Shown piece by piece: positions 52,237 through 61,624 of a stretch of DNA of 64,000 nt. How positions within the stretch are numbered: the first letter of the stretch is position 1; the number at the start of each line of letters is the position of its first letter. The stretch is taken from contig NZ_RJKE01000001.1 of assembly GCF_003751225.1 (NCBI RefSeq), positions 1,302,001 through 1,366,000 on the forward strand, read 5' to 3'. The notes beneath the pieces are model-generated. The model saw only the letters and a list, made by a program, of their open reading frames with translations. It did not search any database and was not told where the DNA came from. The position numbers were made by a program, and so were the translations under genes. Source of the stretch: Actinocorallia herbida. Its GTDB lineage: Bacteria; Actinomycetota; Actinomycetes; Streptosporangiales; Streptosporangiaceae.

Positions 52237-53616
52237 TCAGCCGTGGACGTGCAGGGGCTTGCCGGCGAGCGCGAGTGCGGCTTCGCCGACGGCCTCGGAC
52301 TGGGTGGGGTGCGCGTGGATGAGCTGCGCGACCTCCGAGGGGAGGGCCTCCCAGTTGTAGAGCAGCTGGCCCTCGGTGACGAGTTCGCCGACGCGCGCGC
52401 CCACCATGTGGACGCCCAGGATCGGGCCGTCGACCTCGGCGATCATCTTGACCTCGCCCGCGGTGCCCAGGATCTTGCTCTTGGGGTTGCCCGCGAGGTC
52501 GTAGGTGACCTCCTTGATCTCCAGGCCGAGTTCGCGCGCCTTGGCGGAGGTGATGCCGACGGAGGCGACCTCGGGGTTGGAGTAGGTGATGCGCGGGACG
52601 CCGTCGTAGTCGATCGGGGTCGGGTTGAGGCCCGCGACCCGCTCGGCGACCAGGATGCCTTCGGCGAAGCCGACGTGGGCGAGCTGGAGGGTCGGGATGA
52701 GGTCGCCGACCGCGGAGACGGTCGGCACCGAGGTGCGGCAGTACTCGTCGACGACCACGTAGCCGCGGTCGAGCCGGACGCCGGCCTCTTCGAAGCCCAG
52801 GCCCTGGGAGACCGGGCCGCGGCCGACGGCGACGAGCAGCAGCTCGGCGTCGATGGTCTTGCCGTTCTCCAGGCTCACCGAAACGCCGGTGTCGGTGGTC
52901 TTGGCGCCCGCGAAGCGGACCCCGATCTCGAACTTGATGCCGCGCTTGCGGAACGCCCGCTCCAGGCGCTTGGAGGAGGTCTCCTCCTCCAGCGGCAGCA
53001 GGTGCGGGAGCGCCTCGACGATGGTGACCTCGGCGCCGAACGAGCGCCAGACGGAGGCGAACTCGACGCCGATGACGCCGCCGCCCAGGATCACCACGGA
53101 GGTCGGCACGCGGTCGAGCTCGAGCGCGTGGTCGCTGGAGATGACGCGGGTGCCGTCGATCTCCAGGCCGGGCAGCGACTTCGGCACGGAGCCGGTCGCC
53201 AGCAGGATGTGCGCGCCCTCGTAGACGTCGTCGCCGACCGCGACGGTGGTCGGTGAGGCGAGGCGGCCGAGGCCGTTCACGATCTCGATGCCCTTGGACT
53301 TGATGAGTCCGGTGAGGCCCTTGACCGTGGTGGACACGATCTTGTTCTTGTACCCCTGCACGCCCTCGACGTCGATGCCCTCGAACGTCGCCTTGATGCC
53401 GTAGTTCTTCGCCTCGTTGATCTCGTCGGCGACCTCGGCGGCGTGCAGCAGCGCCTTGGTGGGAATGCAACCCCGGTTGAGGCAGGTGCCTCCGAGGTTG
53501 GAATCCTTCTCGATCAAGGCGACGCGCATGCCCAGCTCGGACGCGCGTAGCGCCGCGGCGTAGCCCCCGCTCCCGCCTCCGAGTACGACGAGGTCGTACG
53601 GGCCCTTGTTCGCCAC
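52237..53616 (-). CDS. lpd: Dihydrolipoyl dehydrogenase (E3)
   Basis: This flavoprotein reoxidises the lipoyl groups of 2-oxo acid dehydrogenases. The 459-residue protein has an FAD motif [20 protein letters not shown], the redox disulfide C45-C50 in [19 protein letters not shown], an NAD-binding [13 protein letters not shown] and the C-terminal base motif [15 protein letters not shown]. The ATG gives [14 protein letters not shown]. It sits between pepA and sucB on one strand, a standard actinobacterial operon. Confidence 0.97.
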   Translation of the reverse strand: MANKGPYDLVVLGGGSGGYAAALRASELGMRVALIEKDSNLGGTCLNRGCIPTKALLHAAEVADEINEAKNYGIKATFEGIDVEGVQGYKNKIVSTTVKGLTGLIKSKGIEIVNGLGRLASPTTVAVGDDVYEGAHILLATGSVPKSLPGLEIDGTRVISSDHALELDRVPTSVVILGGGVIGVEFASVWRSFGAEVTIVEALPHLLPLEEETSSKRLERAFRKRGIKFEIGVRFAGAKTTDTGVSVSLENGKTIDAELLLVAVGRGPVSQGLGFEEAGVRLDRGYVVVDEYCRTSVPTVSAVGDLIPTLQLAHVGFAEGILVAERVAGLNPTPIDYDGVPRITYSNPEVASVGITSAKARELGLEIKEVTYDLAGNPKSKILGTAGEVKMIAEVDGPILGVHMVGARVGELVTEGQLLYNWEALPSEVAQLIHAHPTQSEAVGEAALALAGKPLHVHG

Positions 53617-53739
53617 TGGATGCTCCTTCTAAGCCGATCTACGCGACATGACCCGGCGGGGTGAAGCCGAGAATTGCCAGGTAGGACAATCTTTTCACTT
53701 GTACTGACCGGTAGGACCGGGCTGTGGAGATGAGACGGG

Positions 53740-55209
53740 TCACAGGTTCCCGTCGGCCACGTCCCGGGCGAGGCGGACGAGGGTCCGGGTCGCGGCACCC
53801 GTTCCGCCCTTGGGGGTGTAACCGTAGGGCTCGCCCTTGTTGTAGGCGGGTCCCGCGATGTCCAGATGAGCCCAACGGACTCCGTCCGGCACGAATTCCT
53901 TGAGGAAGATCCCGGCCGCGAGCATGCCGCCCCAGCGCTCGGAGGGGATGTTGGCGATGTCGGCGACGGGGGAGTCGAACCCCTTGCGGAGTTCCTCCGG
54001 CAGCGGCATGCCCCACGCGGGCTCGCCGACGGCCTCGGCGGCGGCGACGATCTTCGTGCGCACGTCGTCGTCGTTGGCCATGACGCCGGTGAGCCGCACG
54101 CCGAGCGCGACGAGCGCGGCGCCGGTGAGGGTCGCGACGTCGACGAGCAGGTGCGGGGCGTCCTCGGCCGAGCGGACGAGGGCGTCGGCCATGACGAGGC
54201 GGCCCTCGGCGTCGGTGTTGAGCACCTCGACGGTCTTGCCGCCGTACATGGTGAGGACGTCCGAGGGGCGCTGGGCGGTGCCGGACGGCATGTTCTCCGC
54301 GATCGCGAGGTAGCCGATCACGTTGACCTTCGGCTTCAGCGCGGCGATGGCCTGGAGCGCGCCCAGGACGGCGCCCGCGCCGCCCATGTCGGACTTCATC
54401 CAGTCCATGCCCTCGGCGGGCTTGATCGAGATGCCGCCGGTGTCGAAGGTGATGCCCTTGCCGACGAACACGACGTTCTTGTCGGCCTCGGGGTGGCTGT
54501 AGGCCAGGCGGACGAGGCGGGGCGGGTTCACCGAGCCCTGCCCGACGCCGACGATGCCGCCGTAGCCGCCGTCGACCAGCGCCTTCTCGTCGAGGATCTC
54601 CACGGCCAGGCCGGACGCCTTGGCGACGCGGTCGGCGACGTCGGCGAGGTCCTCGGGGGACAGGTGGGACGGCGGGGTGTTCACCAGGTCGCGCACGAGG
54701 GTGACGGCCTCGGCGATCGCGGTGTCCTCGGCGACGCGGTCGGCGGCGTCGGCCGGGGCGGCCAGCAGGAACTCGCCGACGGTCTCCGGCTGCTCGCCGG
54801 TCCGGTAGCGGGCGAAGGCGTAGTTGCCCAGCAGCGCGCCGGTCGCGACCGCGGAGGCCGCGTCGGCGTCGGCGGCGGGCAGCGCCAGGGCGACCTTGCC
54901 GGCGCCCGCGAGGGCGCGCACCGCGGCGCCGGAGGCACGGCGGAGGGTCTCGGTGGTGGGCTCCTCGCCCAGCCCGGCGGCCACGATCACCGCGGCGGGC
55001 AGCGCGCCCAGGGTCGGCAGCTTGTGCACCTCACCGGCCTTGCCGGTGGCGCCGACGGCCTTGAGGGCCTCTGCCAGGCGCCCGCCCAGGGCCTCGTCGA
55101 CCCCCGCGGCGCCCGGCGCCGGCGTGGGACCGGGAAGGACGCCGACGACGACCGCGTCGACGTCCAGGGAGGCCGGTTCGTTCTGGGTGAGCTTGAGAAT
55201 CGTCGTCAC
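53740..55209 (-). CDS. pepA: Leucyl aminopeptidase
   Basis: This cytosolic M17 aminopeptidase (489 residues) removes N-terminal residues from peptides. The metal-binding signatures are GKGITFDTGGISIKPAEGMD, KSDMGGAGAVLGALQAIAAL and NTDAEGRLVMADALV. The start is GTG at 55209 (MTTILKLTQNEPAS); a longer frame from 55281 has no support. It precedes lpd on the same strand with a 123-base gap. Confidence 0.96.
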   Translation of the reverse strand: MTTILKLTQNEPASLDVDAVVVGVLPGPTPAPGAAGVDEALGGRLAEALKAVGATGKAGEVHKLPTLGALPAAVIVAAGLGEEPTTETLRRASGAAVRALAGAGKVALALPAADADAASAVATGALLGNYAFARYRTGEQPETVGEFLLAAPADAADRVAEDTAIAEAVTLVRDLVNTPPSHLSPEDLADVADRVAKASGLAVEILDEKALVDGGYGGIVGVGQGSVNPPRLVRLAYSHPEADKNVVFVGKGITFDTGGISIKPAEGMDWMKSDMGGAGAVLGALQAIAALKPKVNVIGYLAIAENMPSGTAQRPSDVLTMYGGKTVEVLNTDAEGRLVMADALVRSAEDAPHLLVDVATLTGAALVALGVRLTGVMANDDDVRTKIVAAAEAVGEPAWGMPLPEELRKGFDSPVADIANIPSERWGGMLAAGIFLKEFVPDGVRWAHLDIAGPAYNKGEPYGYTPKGGTGAATRTLVRLARDVADGNL

Positions 55210-55273
55210 GTCTCTCGACCTTACTCGCCCCCCGCACCGGATTTCGCCGTTTCGATCAAGCGTCGCGACAGGA

Positions 55274-56041
55274 TCAGTCACCGAGTGTGAGCACGATCAA
55301 GGTCGTGGTCACGGTGAGTTCGCAGAGGGCGCCGAGCACGTCCCCGGTGACGCCGCCGAACCTGCGCACCAGGTGGCGCCGGAACAGCCCCGCCGCCAGC
55401 AGTCCCGCGAGGGGCGCGAGCGCGTACGGCAGCGCGTCGCGCGGGGAGCCGGTCCAGGCGAGCGCGGCGAGCCCGGACGTGGCGAGCACCACGCCGGTCA
55501 GCAGGGTGGCGGGGCCGCGGGAGACGGTCCCGGCGACCATCGAGCCGAGGCCGTCGGGCCGGGCGGCGGGGACGCCGGGCGCGCAGGCGCGGACGATCGC
55601 GGTGCGCCCGGCGACGGCGCCGATCGCGAGGGCGAGCGCGGGGTGGGCGGTCCCGGTGGCCGCGGCGATCTGGGCGAGGGCGGTGAAGACCAGGGTGAGC
55701 ACCCCGAAAGGTCCGATGTCGGACTTCTTCATGATCTCCAGGGCGGTCTCCGCGGGCCGTCCGCTGCCCAGGCCGTCGGCGACGTCGGCGAGCCCGTCCC
55801 AGTGCAGCCCGCGCGTCAGCACCGCGCCGAGCCCGACGGCCAGGACCGCGGCGAGCAGCGGCCCGGTCCCGGCGAAGTCGAGCGCCGCGAACAGCGCGCC
55901 CTGGCAGGCCCCGACCGCGAGCCCGACGAGGGGCGCGAGGCGCATCGCCGTCGCGAACTCCGCACGGCCCGCCCGCGCGTAACGGACGGGCAGCACGCTC
56001 AGCAGGCCGAACGAAAGCCGCAACCCCACAGGAACTTCCAC
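55274..56041 (-). CDS. cobS: Cobalamin synthase (adenosylcobinamide-GDP ribazoletransferase)
   Basis: This membrane enzyme joins alpha-ribazole to adenosylcobinamide-GDP in the last part of B12 synthesis. The 255-residue protein has several membrane helices and the conserved TRGLHWDGLADVADGLGSGR, plus EIMKKSDIGPFGVLTL and FGGVTGDVLGALCELTVT. The start is GTG (MEVPVGLRLSFG). It lies downstream of cobU on the same strand. Confidence 0.95.
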   Translation of the reverse strand: MEVPVGLRLSFGLLSVLPVRYARAGRAEFATAMRLAPLVGLAVGACQGALFAALDFAGTGPLLAAVLAVGLGAVLTRGLHWDGLADVADGLGSGRPAETALEIMKKSDIGPFGVLTLVFTALAQIAAATGTAHPALALAIGAVAGRTAIVRACAPGVPAARPDGLGSMVAGTVSRGPATLLTGVVLATSGLAALAWTGSPRDALPYALAPLAGLLAAGLFRRHLVRRFGGVTGDVLGALCELTVTTTLIVLTLGD

Positions 56042-56155
56042 GGCCGGACCCTACCGCCCACCGCCCCGCGAGAGGGCGCCTTGTACCGGCACGGGACTCA
56101 CGGACTCAGGCGGGGTCGGCCGCGCCCTGGGCGTGTGGCGCCCGGACGTGCCGGT

Positions 56156-56214
56156 GACGGCCTGGGGCGGCCTTCACGGCCTCGCGACGTGTCCCGCGAC
56201 GGCCTGGGGCGGCC
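56156..56214. repeat. Short direct repeat between cobS and cobU
   Basis: GACGGCCTGGGGCGGCC occurs at 56156-56172 and again at 56198-56214, 42 bases apart. It lies between the cobU stop and the cobS start and has no clear role. Confidence 0.8.
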
Positions 56215-56225
56215 GTGGGGCCGGC

Positions 56226-57158
56226 TCACAGGTCCAGGACGCGGCCGGCGACGACCAGGGCGACCGACTCCGACTCCGCGGAGAGGCGCTGGTTGACGTC
56301 GCCGAGGAGGTCGCGGAACAGGCGTCCGGCGCGGTTGTCGGGGACGAGGGAGAGGCCGACCTCGTCGGAGACCGCGACGACGACGGCGGCGCAGGCCCGC
56401 CAAGAGGCGGTCAAGGACTCGATGCGGGGGAGCACCGCGCCGGGGGAGTCCCAGGCGCCGGTCTCGTCCATGGCCGCGGCCAGCCAGGTGCCCAGGCCGT
56501 CGATGAGGAGGGCGCCTTCGGCCCGGGAGAGCACGGTGTCGAGGTCCGTCGTCTCCAGGGTCGGCCACCGGGACGGGCGGCGGTCCAGGTGCGCCCCCAC
56601 CCGCCGCGCCCAGTCGGGATCGGAGTCCGCGGCAGGGCCCGTCGCCACGTACGTGACGTCCGGGCGGGCGATCAGGCGCAGCTCCGCCTCCGCGGACTTG
56701 CCCGACCGAGAGCCGCCGAGCAGCAGAGTCCGGTGAGGTCCCGGCACCGGGGAGGCCCAGAAGGACAACCGCCGGGCGAGCTCCGCCTCGTCCCGGATCC
56801 TGTGGTCGACGTGCACGGCGTGGACGTCGGTCCCGTCCCCGACCGCCCCGAGCGCGCGCAGGGCCCCCAGATGGGAAGGGTCGGCGAGGAGGTCCAGAAG
56901 GACGGCGTCGTAGACGACCCCCTCCTCCGGCTCGGGAAGGCCGCCGGGATCGGCGCACAGCAGCCGTCCGCCGCCCGGCGCCGCGGCCGCGAACCCGCCC
57001 GGCACCCGGCGCGCCTCCAGCAGCTCCAGCGGCACCCCGTCCACCCGTGCCAGGAGGGGCGGGTGGGGCGTGGCGCGCGCCGAGGTGCAGGAGGCGCAGC
57101 GGCAGCCCGGTACGGGCCAGCCCGCAGGCGAGGCGTCTCCCTCGAACTCGATGTCCAC
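56226..57158 (-). CDS. cobU: CobU kinase/guanylyltransferase with a degenerate metallo-beta-lactamase-like N-terminus
   Basis: The C-terminal ~170 residues are the bifunctional adenosylcobinamide kinase/guanylyltransferase: P-loop LLLGGSRSGKSAEAELRLI, then VTYVATGPAADSDPDWARRV, LLIDGLGTWLAAAMDE and SDEVGLSLVPDN. The first ~140 residues are not part of the enzyme. PGCRCASCTSARATP is the GCxCxxC motif found near the start of PhnP-like metallo-beta-lactamase proteins, but the HxHxDH metal site is missing. The protein is therefore a fusion with a shortened, probably inactive, remnant. The downstream gene is cobS. Confidence 0.88.
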   Translation of the reverse strand: MDIEFEGDASPAGWPVPGCRCASCTSARATPHPPLLARVDGVPLELLEARRVPGGFAAAAPGGGRLLCADPGGLPEPEEGVVYDAVLLDLLADPSHLGALRALGAVGDGTDVHAVHVDHRIRDEAELARRLSFWASPVPGPHRTLLLGGSRSGKSAEAELRLIARPDVTYVATGPAADSDPDWARRVGAHLDRRPSRWPTLETTDLDTVLSRAEGALLIDGLGTWLAAAMDETGAWDSPGAVLPRIESLTASWRACAAVVVAVSDEVGLSLVPDNRAGRLFRDLLGDVNQRLSAESESVALVVAGRVLDL

Positions 57159-57240
57159 CCGACTATGATCTCGGAGCGTCCACTCCGTCCCGGCGCGGGG
57201 GCGCGCGGTATCTGCCCGGGTCGAGGGGAGTCAGGCGAAC

Positions 57241-57462
57241 ATGGCGTGGAGCTGGCGGTACGAGAAGGACGACGGCACGGTGATCCCGCCCAACGGGCTC
57301 CCCGGCGTGCACGACCAGCCCGAGTACCAGTCCACCCAGAGCGACGCCGAGAGCTGGCTGGGCGAGAACTGGCGCACCCTGGCCGACTCCGGCGTCGCCC
57401 GGGTCTGGCTCCTGGACGACGAGCGGGTCGTCTACGGCCCGATGAGACTCGCCCTGGACTAG
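57241..57462 (+). CDS. Small conserved protein (73 residues)
   Basis: This short protein reads MAWSWRYEKDDGTVIPPNGL near the start, with DAESWLGENWRTLADSGVAR and WLLDDERVVYGPMRLALD after it. Such proteins recur as unnamed short ORFs in actinomycetes, as I recall. It diverges from cobU and ends by overlapping the last four bases of the convergent aldo/keto reductase. Function is unknown. Confidence 0.75.
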   Translation: MAWSWRYEKDDGTVIPPNGLPGVHDQPEYQSTQSDAESWLGENWRTLADSGVARVWLLDDERVVYGPMRLALD

Positions 57463-58460
57463 GGGCGGGTGTCGGGGGACCGGGTGTGGGACGGGTCGCG
57501 GACCACGACGTCGCCCAGCGCCTCGTCGATCCGGGACAGCAGGGCCGGGTCGAGTCTCACCCCGGCGGCCTTGACGTTGTCGCGGACCTGCTCGGGGCGG
57601 GAGGCCCCGATGATGGCCGCCGACACGTTCGGGTTCTGCAGGACCCAGGCGACGGCGAGCTGCGCCATGGTCAGGCCCGCCTCTTCCGCGATCGGCTTGA
57701 GGCCCTGGACCCGGGTGAGCACGTCGTCGCCCAGCCAGGCCTTGACGAAGTCGGCCCCGCCCTGCGGGTCGGTGGCGCGGGACCCGGCGGGCGGCGCCTG
57801 CCCGGGCAGGTACTTGCCGGTGAGGACGCCCTGGGCGATCGGCGACCAGACGATCTGGCCGATGCCCTCGCGCTCGCTCAGCGGCACGACCTCGGCCTCG
57901 ATGACCCGGTGCAGCATGGAGTACTGGGGCTGGCTGGAGATGATCCGGTCGAACCCGCGCGCGTCGGCGATCTCCAGCGCGGCCTCGATCTCCTCGGCCC
58001 GCCACTCGGACACGCCGATGTACAGGGCCTTGCCCTGCCGGACGATGTCCTCGAAGGCCCGGAGGGTCTCCTCCAGCGGCGTCTCGTGGTCGAACCTGTG
58101 CGCCTGGTACAGGTCGACGTAGTCGGTGCCGAGGCGGCGCAGTGAGCCGTTGATCGACTCCATGATGTGCTTGCGCGAGAGGCCCCGGTCGTTCGGGCCG
58201 GGGCCCGTCGGCCAGTAGACCTTGGTGAAGATCTCCAGGGACTCGCGCCGGACGCCCTTGAGCGCCCGGCCGAGGACCTCTTCCGCGCGGGTGCCGGCGT
58301 AGACGTCGGCGGTGTCGAACGTGGTGATGCCCTCGTCGAGTGCCGCGGCCACGCAGGCGCGCGCCGCGTCCTCCTCGACCTGGGACCCGTGTGTGATCCA
58401 GTTGCCGTACGCGATCTCAGAGATCTTCAGACCGCTGCGGCCCAGATACCGAAATTCCAT
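57459..58460 (-). CDS. Aldo/keto reductase (AKR, Kv-beta-like)
   Basis: This NADPH-dependent oxidoreductase has 333 residues. The Asp-Tyr-Lys-His tetrad lies in TFDTADVYAGTRAEEVLGRA, EIFTKVYWPTGPGPNDRG and YQAHRFDHETPLEETL. The C-terminal IIGASRPEQVRDNVKAAG binds the cofactor. The likeness to voltage-gated potassium channel beta subunits is family-wide and does not imply a link with the channel at 21131. The ATG start is MEFRYLGRSGLKIS. Confidence 0.93.
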   Translation of the reverse strand: MEFRYLGRSGLKISEIAYGNWITHGSQVEEDAARACVAAALDEGITTFDTADVYAGTRAEEVLGRALKGVRRESLEIFTKVYWPTGPGPNDRGLSRKHIMESINGSLRRLGTDYVDLYQAHRFDHETPLEETLRAFEDIVRQGKALYIGVSEWRAEEIEAALEIADARGFDRIISSQPQYSMLHRVIEAEVVPLSEREGIGQIVWSPIAQGVLTGKYLPGQAPPAGSRATDPQGGADFVKAWLGDDVLTRVQGLKPIAEEAGLTMAQLAVAWVLQNPNVSAAIIGASRPEQVRDNVKAAGVRLDPALLSRIDEALGDVVVRDPSHTRSPDTRP

Positions 58461-58505
58461 GATCCGATCCTAGGACCGGCCCCCGGCGGGGACCGGCGCC
58501 GAGGG

Positions 58506-59093
58506 TCAGACCAGGTGCTTCTCGCCCGGCTTGCGGCGCGGGTTGGGGAGGCGGAGGCGGCGGATCTGGAGAGAGCGGGAGGCGGCGTACAGGCCGACGC
58601 CCTTGAGGCTCTCGTTCGGGAACCGCTCCTTGCCCAGCCGCTTGACGGCCTGGGCGATGAGCAGGCTCTCCACCAGCACGATCGTCAGCAGGAACGGCGG
58701 CATGATCGACCAGATGGTGACGGTGATCGAGGACGGGATGAACCCGAGGATGACCACCACGAACATGATCAGCATCAGGTACGAGCCGACCGTCCGGCGG
58801 GAGTCCACGTAGTCGCGGGCGAGCTGCCGGACCGGGCCCTGGTCACGCTTGGGCAAGTATTTGGCATCGCCCTTGGCCATGCCCTCGCGCGCCTTCTCGC
58901 GGTCGCGGGCCTGGCGCTCGCGGACGGCCTTGTAGGCCTCCTTGCGGTCCTTGGGCGCGGACACGCGCTGCTGGCGCCGGTTGCCCTCGGCCTCGGCGCG
59001 CTTGGGCGTGGGACGGTTCTTGCCGCCCTCCTTGAGGGGGCGGTCTTCGGCCGTCTCAGGGGTCTGCGGGGTTGCACTGCCACGTCGGAACAC
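58506..59093 (-). CDS. DUF3043-family membrane protein
   Basis: This 195-residue protein has a highly charged N-terminal half (KEGGKNRPTPKRAEAEGNRR) and two membrane helices (YLMLIMFVVVILGFIP and IMPPFLLTIVLVESLLIAQA). The C-terminus is basic. The family is restricted to actinobacteria and its role is unknown. The GTG start gives MFRRGSATPQTP. It is divergent from pspA across 115 bases. Confidence 0.9.
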   Translation of the reverse strand: MFRRGSATPQTPETAEDRPLKEGGKNRPTPKRAEAEGNRRQQRVSAPKDRKEAYKAVRERQARDREKAREGMAKGDAKYLPKRDQGPVRQLARDYVDSRRTVGSYLMLIMFVVVILGFIPSSITVTIWSIMPPFLLTIVLVESLLIAQAVKRLGKERFPNESLKGVGLYAASRSLQIRRLRLPNPRRKPGEKHLV

Positions 59094-59208
59094 AGAACGA
59101 AGGATATTTGATGCCGATACCGGTGAGGAACCTCGTAGATCCCCCGAACGTCAGAAGCGTAGGGTGAAGGAGAGCCCGACCCGCAACACGAAGGGACGTC
59201 CGCGCGCG

Positions 59209-59994
59209 ATGAGCGTGATGAAGCGAATGTCGATGATCTTCAGGTCCAAGGCAAACAACGCGCTGGACCGCATGGAGGATCCGCGGGAGACCCTGGACTA
59301 CTCCTACCAGCGCCAGGTGGAGATGCTCCAGAAGGTGCGGCGGGGCGTGGCCGACGTGGCGACCTCGCGCAAGCGCCTCGAACTCCAGATCTCCCGGATC
59401 GAGGGGGAGCACAACAAGCTGACCGAGCAGGGCCGCAAGGCGCTGGAGCTGGGCCGCGAGGACCTCGCCCGCTCCGCGCTGGAGCGCAGGTCCGGCCTGG
59501 ACAACCAGCTGGCCGACCTGCGGGTGCAGTACCAGCAGCTCCAGGGCGAGGAGGAGAAGCTCGTCCTCGCCGCGCAGCGCCTCCAGGCCAAGGTCGACGC
59601 CTTCCGCACCCGGAAGGAGACGATCAAGGCCACCTACACCGCGGCCGAGGCGCAGACCAGGATCAACGAGGCGTTCAGCGGCATCTCCGAGGAGATGGGC
59701 GACGTCGGCCTCGCCATCCAGCGCGCCGAGGACCGCACCGCGCAGCTCCAGGCGCGGGCCGGCGCGATCGACGAGCTGCTGGCCTCCGGCGCCCTCGAGG
59801 ACTACTCCGGGCCGCGCGACGACATCCAGGCCGAACTGGACAGGATGGGCGCGAGCTCCGGGGTGGAGATCGAGTTGGAGCGGCTGAAGGCCGAGCTGAA
59901 CCAGGGCAGCCTGCAGAAGCAGCTCGACCCGGGCGCCCAGCAGGCGCAGCCGCAGGGCCAGCCGCAGGACCAGAGGCCGCAGCAGGGAGGCTGA
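59209..59994 (+). CDS. pspA: PspA/IM30-family membrane-stress protein
   Basis: This 261-residue protein is almost wholly coiled coil, with the PspA/Vipp1 pattern MKRMSMIFRSKANNALDRME, DPRETLDYSYQRQVEMLQKV and AFSGISEEMGDVGLAIQRAE. PspA oligomers bind and stabilise stressed membranes. The C-terminal tail is Gln/Pro rich (GQPQDQRPQQGG). I use the ATG at 59209; the next ATG at 59218 is possible. It is followed four bases later by pspAA. Confidence 0.94.
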   Translation: MSVMKRMSMIFRSKANNALDRMEDPRETLDYSYQRQVEMLQKVRRGVADVATSRKRLELQISRIEGEHNKLTEQGRKALELGREDLARSALERRSGLDNQLADLRVQYQQLQGEEEKLVLAAQRLQAKVDAFRTRKETIKATYTAAEAQTRINEAFSGISEEMGDVGLAIQRAEDRTAQLQARAGAIDELLASGALEDYSGPRDDIQAELDRMGASSGVEIELERLKAELNQGSLQKQLDPGAQQAQPQGQPQDQRPQQGG

Positions 59995-59997
59995 GCG

Positions 59998-60276
59998 ATG
60001 ATCGTCCGGATCATGGGTGAGGGGCAGTTGCAGGTCGCCGAGGGCGACCTGCCGGAACTGAACAAGCTGGACGACACGCTCGAGGCCACCATCGGGGGAG
60101 ACGACGACGCGGCCTTCCGCGCCGCGTTCGCCGCGCTGCTCGACCGGGTCCGGGAGCTGGGCACTCCGCTCCCGGACGAGAGCCTGGAGCCGTCGGAGCT
60201 GATCCTGCCGCCGGCCGACGCGCACATCGACGATGTCCGGAGCATGCTGGGCGACTCCGGGCTGATCCCCGACTGA
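59998..60276 (+). CDS. PspA-associated protein PspAA
   Basis: This 92-residue protein has the PspAA-domain pattern MIVRIMGEGQLQVAEGDLPE and LNKLDDTLEATIGGDD, ending in an acidic PADAHIDDVRSMLGDSGL. It always lies beside pspA in actinobacteria and is thought to modulate its assembly. GGAGG precedes the ATG. Confidence 0.92.
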   Translation: MIVRIMGEGQLQVAEGDLPELNKLDDTLEATIGGDDDAAFRAAFAALLDRVRELGTPLPDESLEPSELILPPADAHIDDVRSMLGDSGLIPD

Positions 60277-60338
60277 GCCGGACCGCGGCACCACCCCGCG
60301 ATTGTTTCCGCGGAGCGCCGTCGGGCGCGGCCGGTCAC

Positions 60339-60419
60339 GTGATCGGGCGTCCCCGGGGCCGCCCCGCGGGCCCCCTTAGGGCCGGAGGGGCGGTCCGGGG
60401 ACCTCAAGTGCCCGATCAC
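60339..60419. terminator. Long imperfect hairpin between psp operon and nadA
   Basis: GTGATCGGGC (60339-60348) pairs with GCCCGATCAC (60410-60419) and GTCCCCGG...GCCGCCCC inside pairs with GGGGCGGTCCGGGGAC, giving an ~80-base imperfect stem. It sits between the convergent ends of pspAA and nadA. Confidence 0.7.
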
Positions 60420-60444
60420 CGCGCCGCCGGAGGCGGCGCCATGT

Positions 60445-61596
60445 TCACGGCAGGGCGAGCATCTGGTCGAGGGCGACCTTGGCGTAGTGGGCGGTCTCGG
60501 CGTCGACGGTGATCTGGTTGGGGACCTCGCCGCGGACCAGCGACTCCAGCGCCCACACCAGGTGGGGCAGGTCGATCCGGTTCATGGTCGAGCAGAAGCA
60601 GACGGCCTTGTCCAGGAACATCACGTTCTTGTCCGGGTGGGCGTTCGCCAGTCGCTTGACCAGGTTCAGCTCGGTCCCGATGGCCCAGGAACTGCCGGGC
60701 TCGGCGGCGTCCAGGGCCTTGATGATGTACTCGGTCGAGCCGACGAGGTCGGCCGCGTTGACGACCTCGTGGCGGCACTCGGGGTGGACCAGGACGTTGA
60801 CGCCCGGGACCCGCTCCCGCACCTCGTCCACCGCGGCCTTGCTGAAGCGGCCGTGGACCGAGCAGTGTCCCTGCCAGAGGATCATCTTGGCGTTCTGGAG
60901 CTGCTCCCGGGTGAGTCCGCCGCTCGGGCGGCGCGGGTTGTAGACGACGCAGTCGTCCAGCGACAGCCCCATCTCCAGCACCGCGGTGTTGCGGCCGAGG
61001 TGCTGGTCGGGCAGGAAGAGCACCTGCTCGCCCTGGGCGAAGGCCCAGTCCAGCGCGCGCTTGGCGTTCGACGACGTGCAGACCACGCCGCCGTGCCGGC
61101 CGACGAAGCCCTTGATGTCGGCCGAGGAGTTCATGTAGGTCACCGGCACGACCCGGTCGGCGATCCCGGCGTCGGCGAGGGCGTCCCAGCAGTCCTCCAC
61201 CTGGTCGAAGGTGGCCATGTCGGCCATCGAGCAGCCTGCGGCGAGGTCCGGCAGGATCACCTTCTGGTCGGCGCCGGTGAGGATGTCGGCGGACTCGGCC
61301 ATGAAGTGGACGCCGCAGAACACGATGTAGGGCGCCTGGGGGCGGGCGGCGGCGTCGCGGGCGAGCTTGAAGGAGTCGCCGGTCACGTCGGCGAACTGGA
61401 TGACCTCATCGCGCTGGTAGTGGTGGCCGAGCACGAAGACGCTGTCGCCGAGCGCCTCCTTGGCCGCGCGGGCCCGCGCCACGAGGGCTGGGTCGGAGGC
61501 CGGGGGCAGGTCGCCGGGGCAGTCGACGCCCCGCTCACTGGCCGGATCGGCACCCTGGCCCAGCAAGAGCAGCGGCAGGTCGGTGGTGGTCGTCAC
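60445..61596 (-). CDS. nadA: Quinolinate synthase
   Basis: This iron-sulfur enzyme makes quinolinate from iminoaspartate and dihydroxyacetone phosphate for NAD synthesis. The 383-residue protein holds the cluster cysteines in YIVFCGVHFMAES, VHPECRHEVVNA and VCFCSTMNRIDLPHL. The start is GTG, with AAGGGAG upstream giving MTTTTDLPLLLLG. No nadB or nadC is adjacent. The palindrome at 61625 has its near edge 29 bases before the start and matches the one at nadE. Confidence 0.97.
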   Translation of the reverse strand: MTTTTDLPLLLLGQGADPASERGVDCPGDLPPASDPALVARARAAKEALGDSVFVLGHHYQRDEVIQFADVTGDSFKLARDAAARPQAPYIVFCGVHFMAESADILTGADQKVILPDLAAGCSMADMATFDQVEDCWDALADAGIADRVVPVTYMNSSADIKGFVGRHGGVVCTSSNAKRALDWAFAQGEQVLFLPDQHLGRNTAVLEMGLSLDDCVVYNPRRPSGGLTREQLQNAKMILWQGHCSVHGRFSKAAVDEVRERVPGVNVLVHPECRHEVVNAADLVGSTEYIIKALDAAEPGSSWAIGTELNLVKRLANAHPDKNVMFLDKAVCFCSTMNRIDLPHLVWALESLVRGEVPNQITVDAETAHYAKVALDQMLALP

Positions 61597-61624
61597 GGGG
61601 GCTCCCTTCCCGCGAACGGGGACT

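Noticed and set aside
57459-58460. Linking the Kv-beta-like aldo/keto reductase to the potassium channel at 21131
   Set aside because: The likeness is general to the AKR family, the channel is of the two-helix RCK type, and the genes are 35 kb apart.
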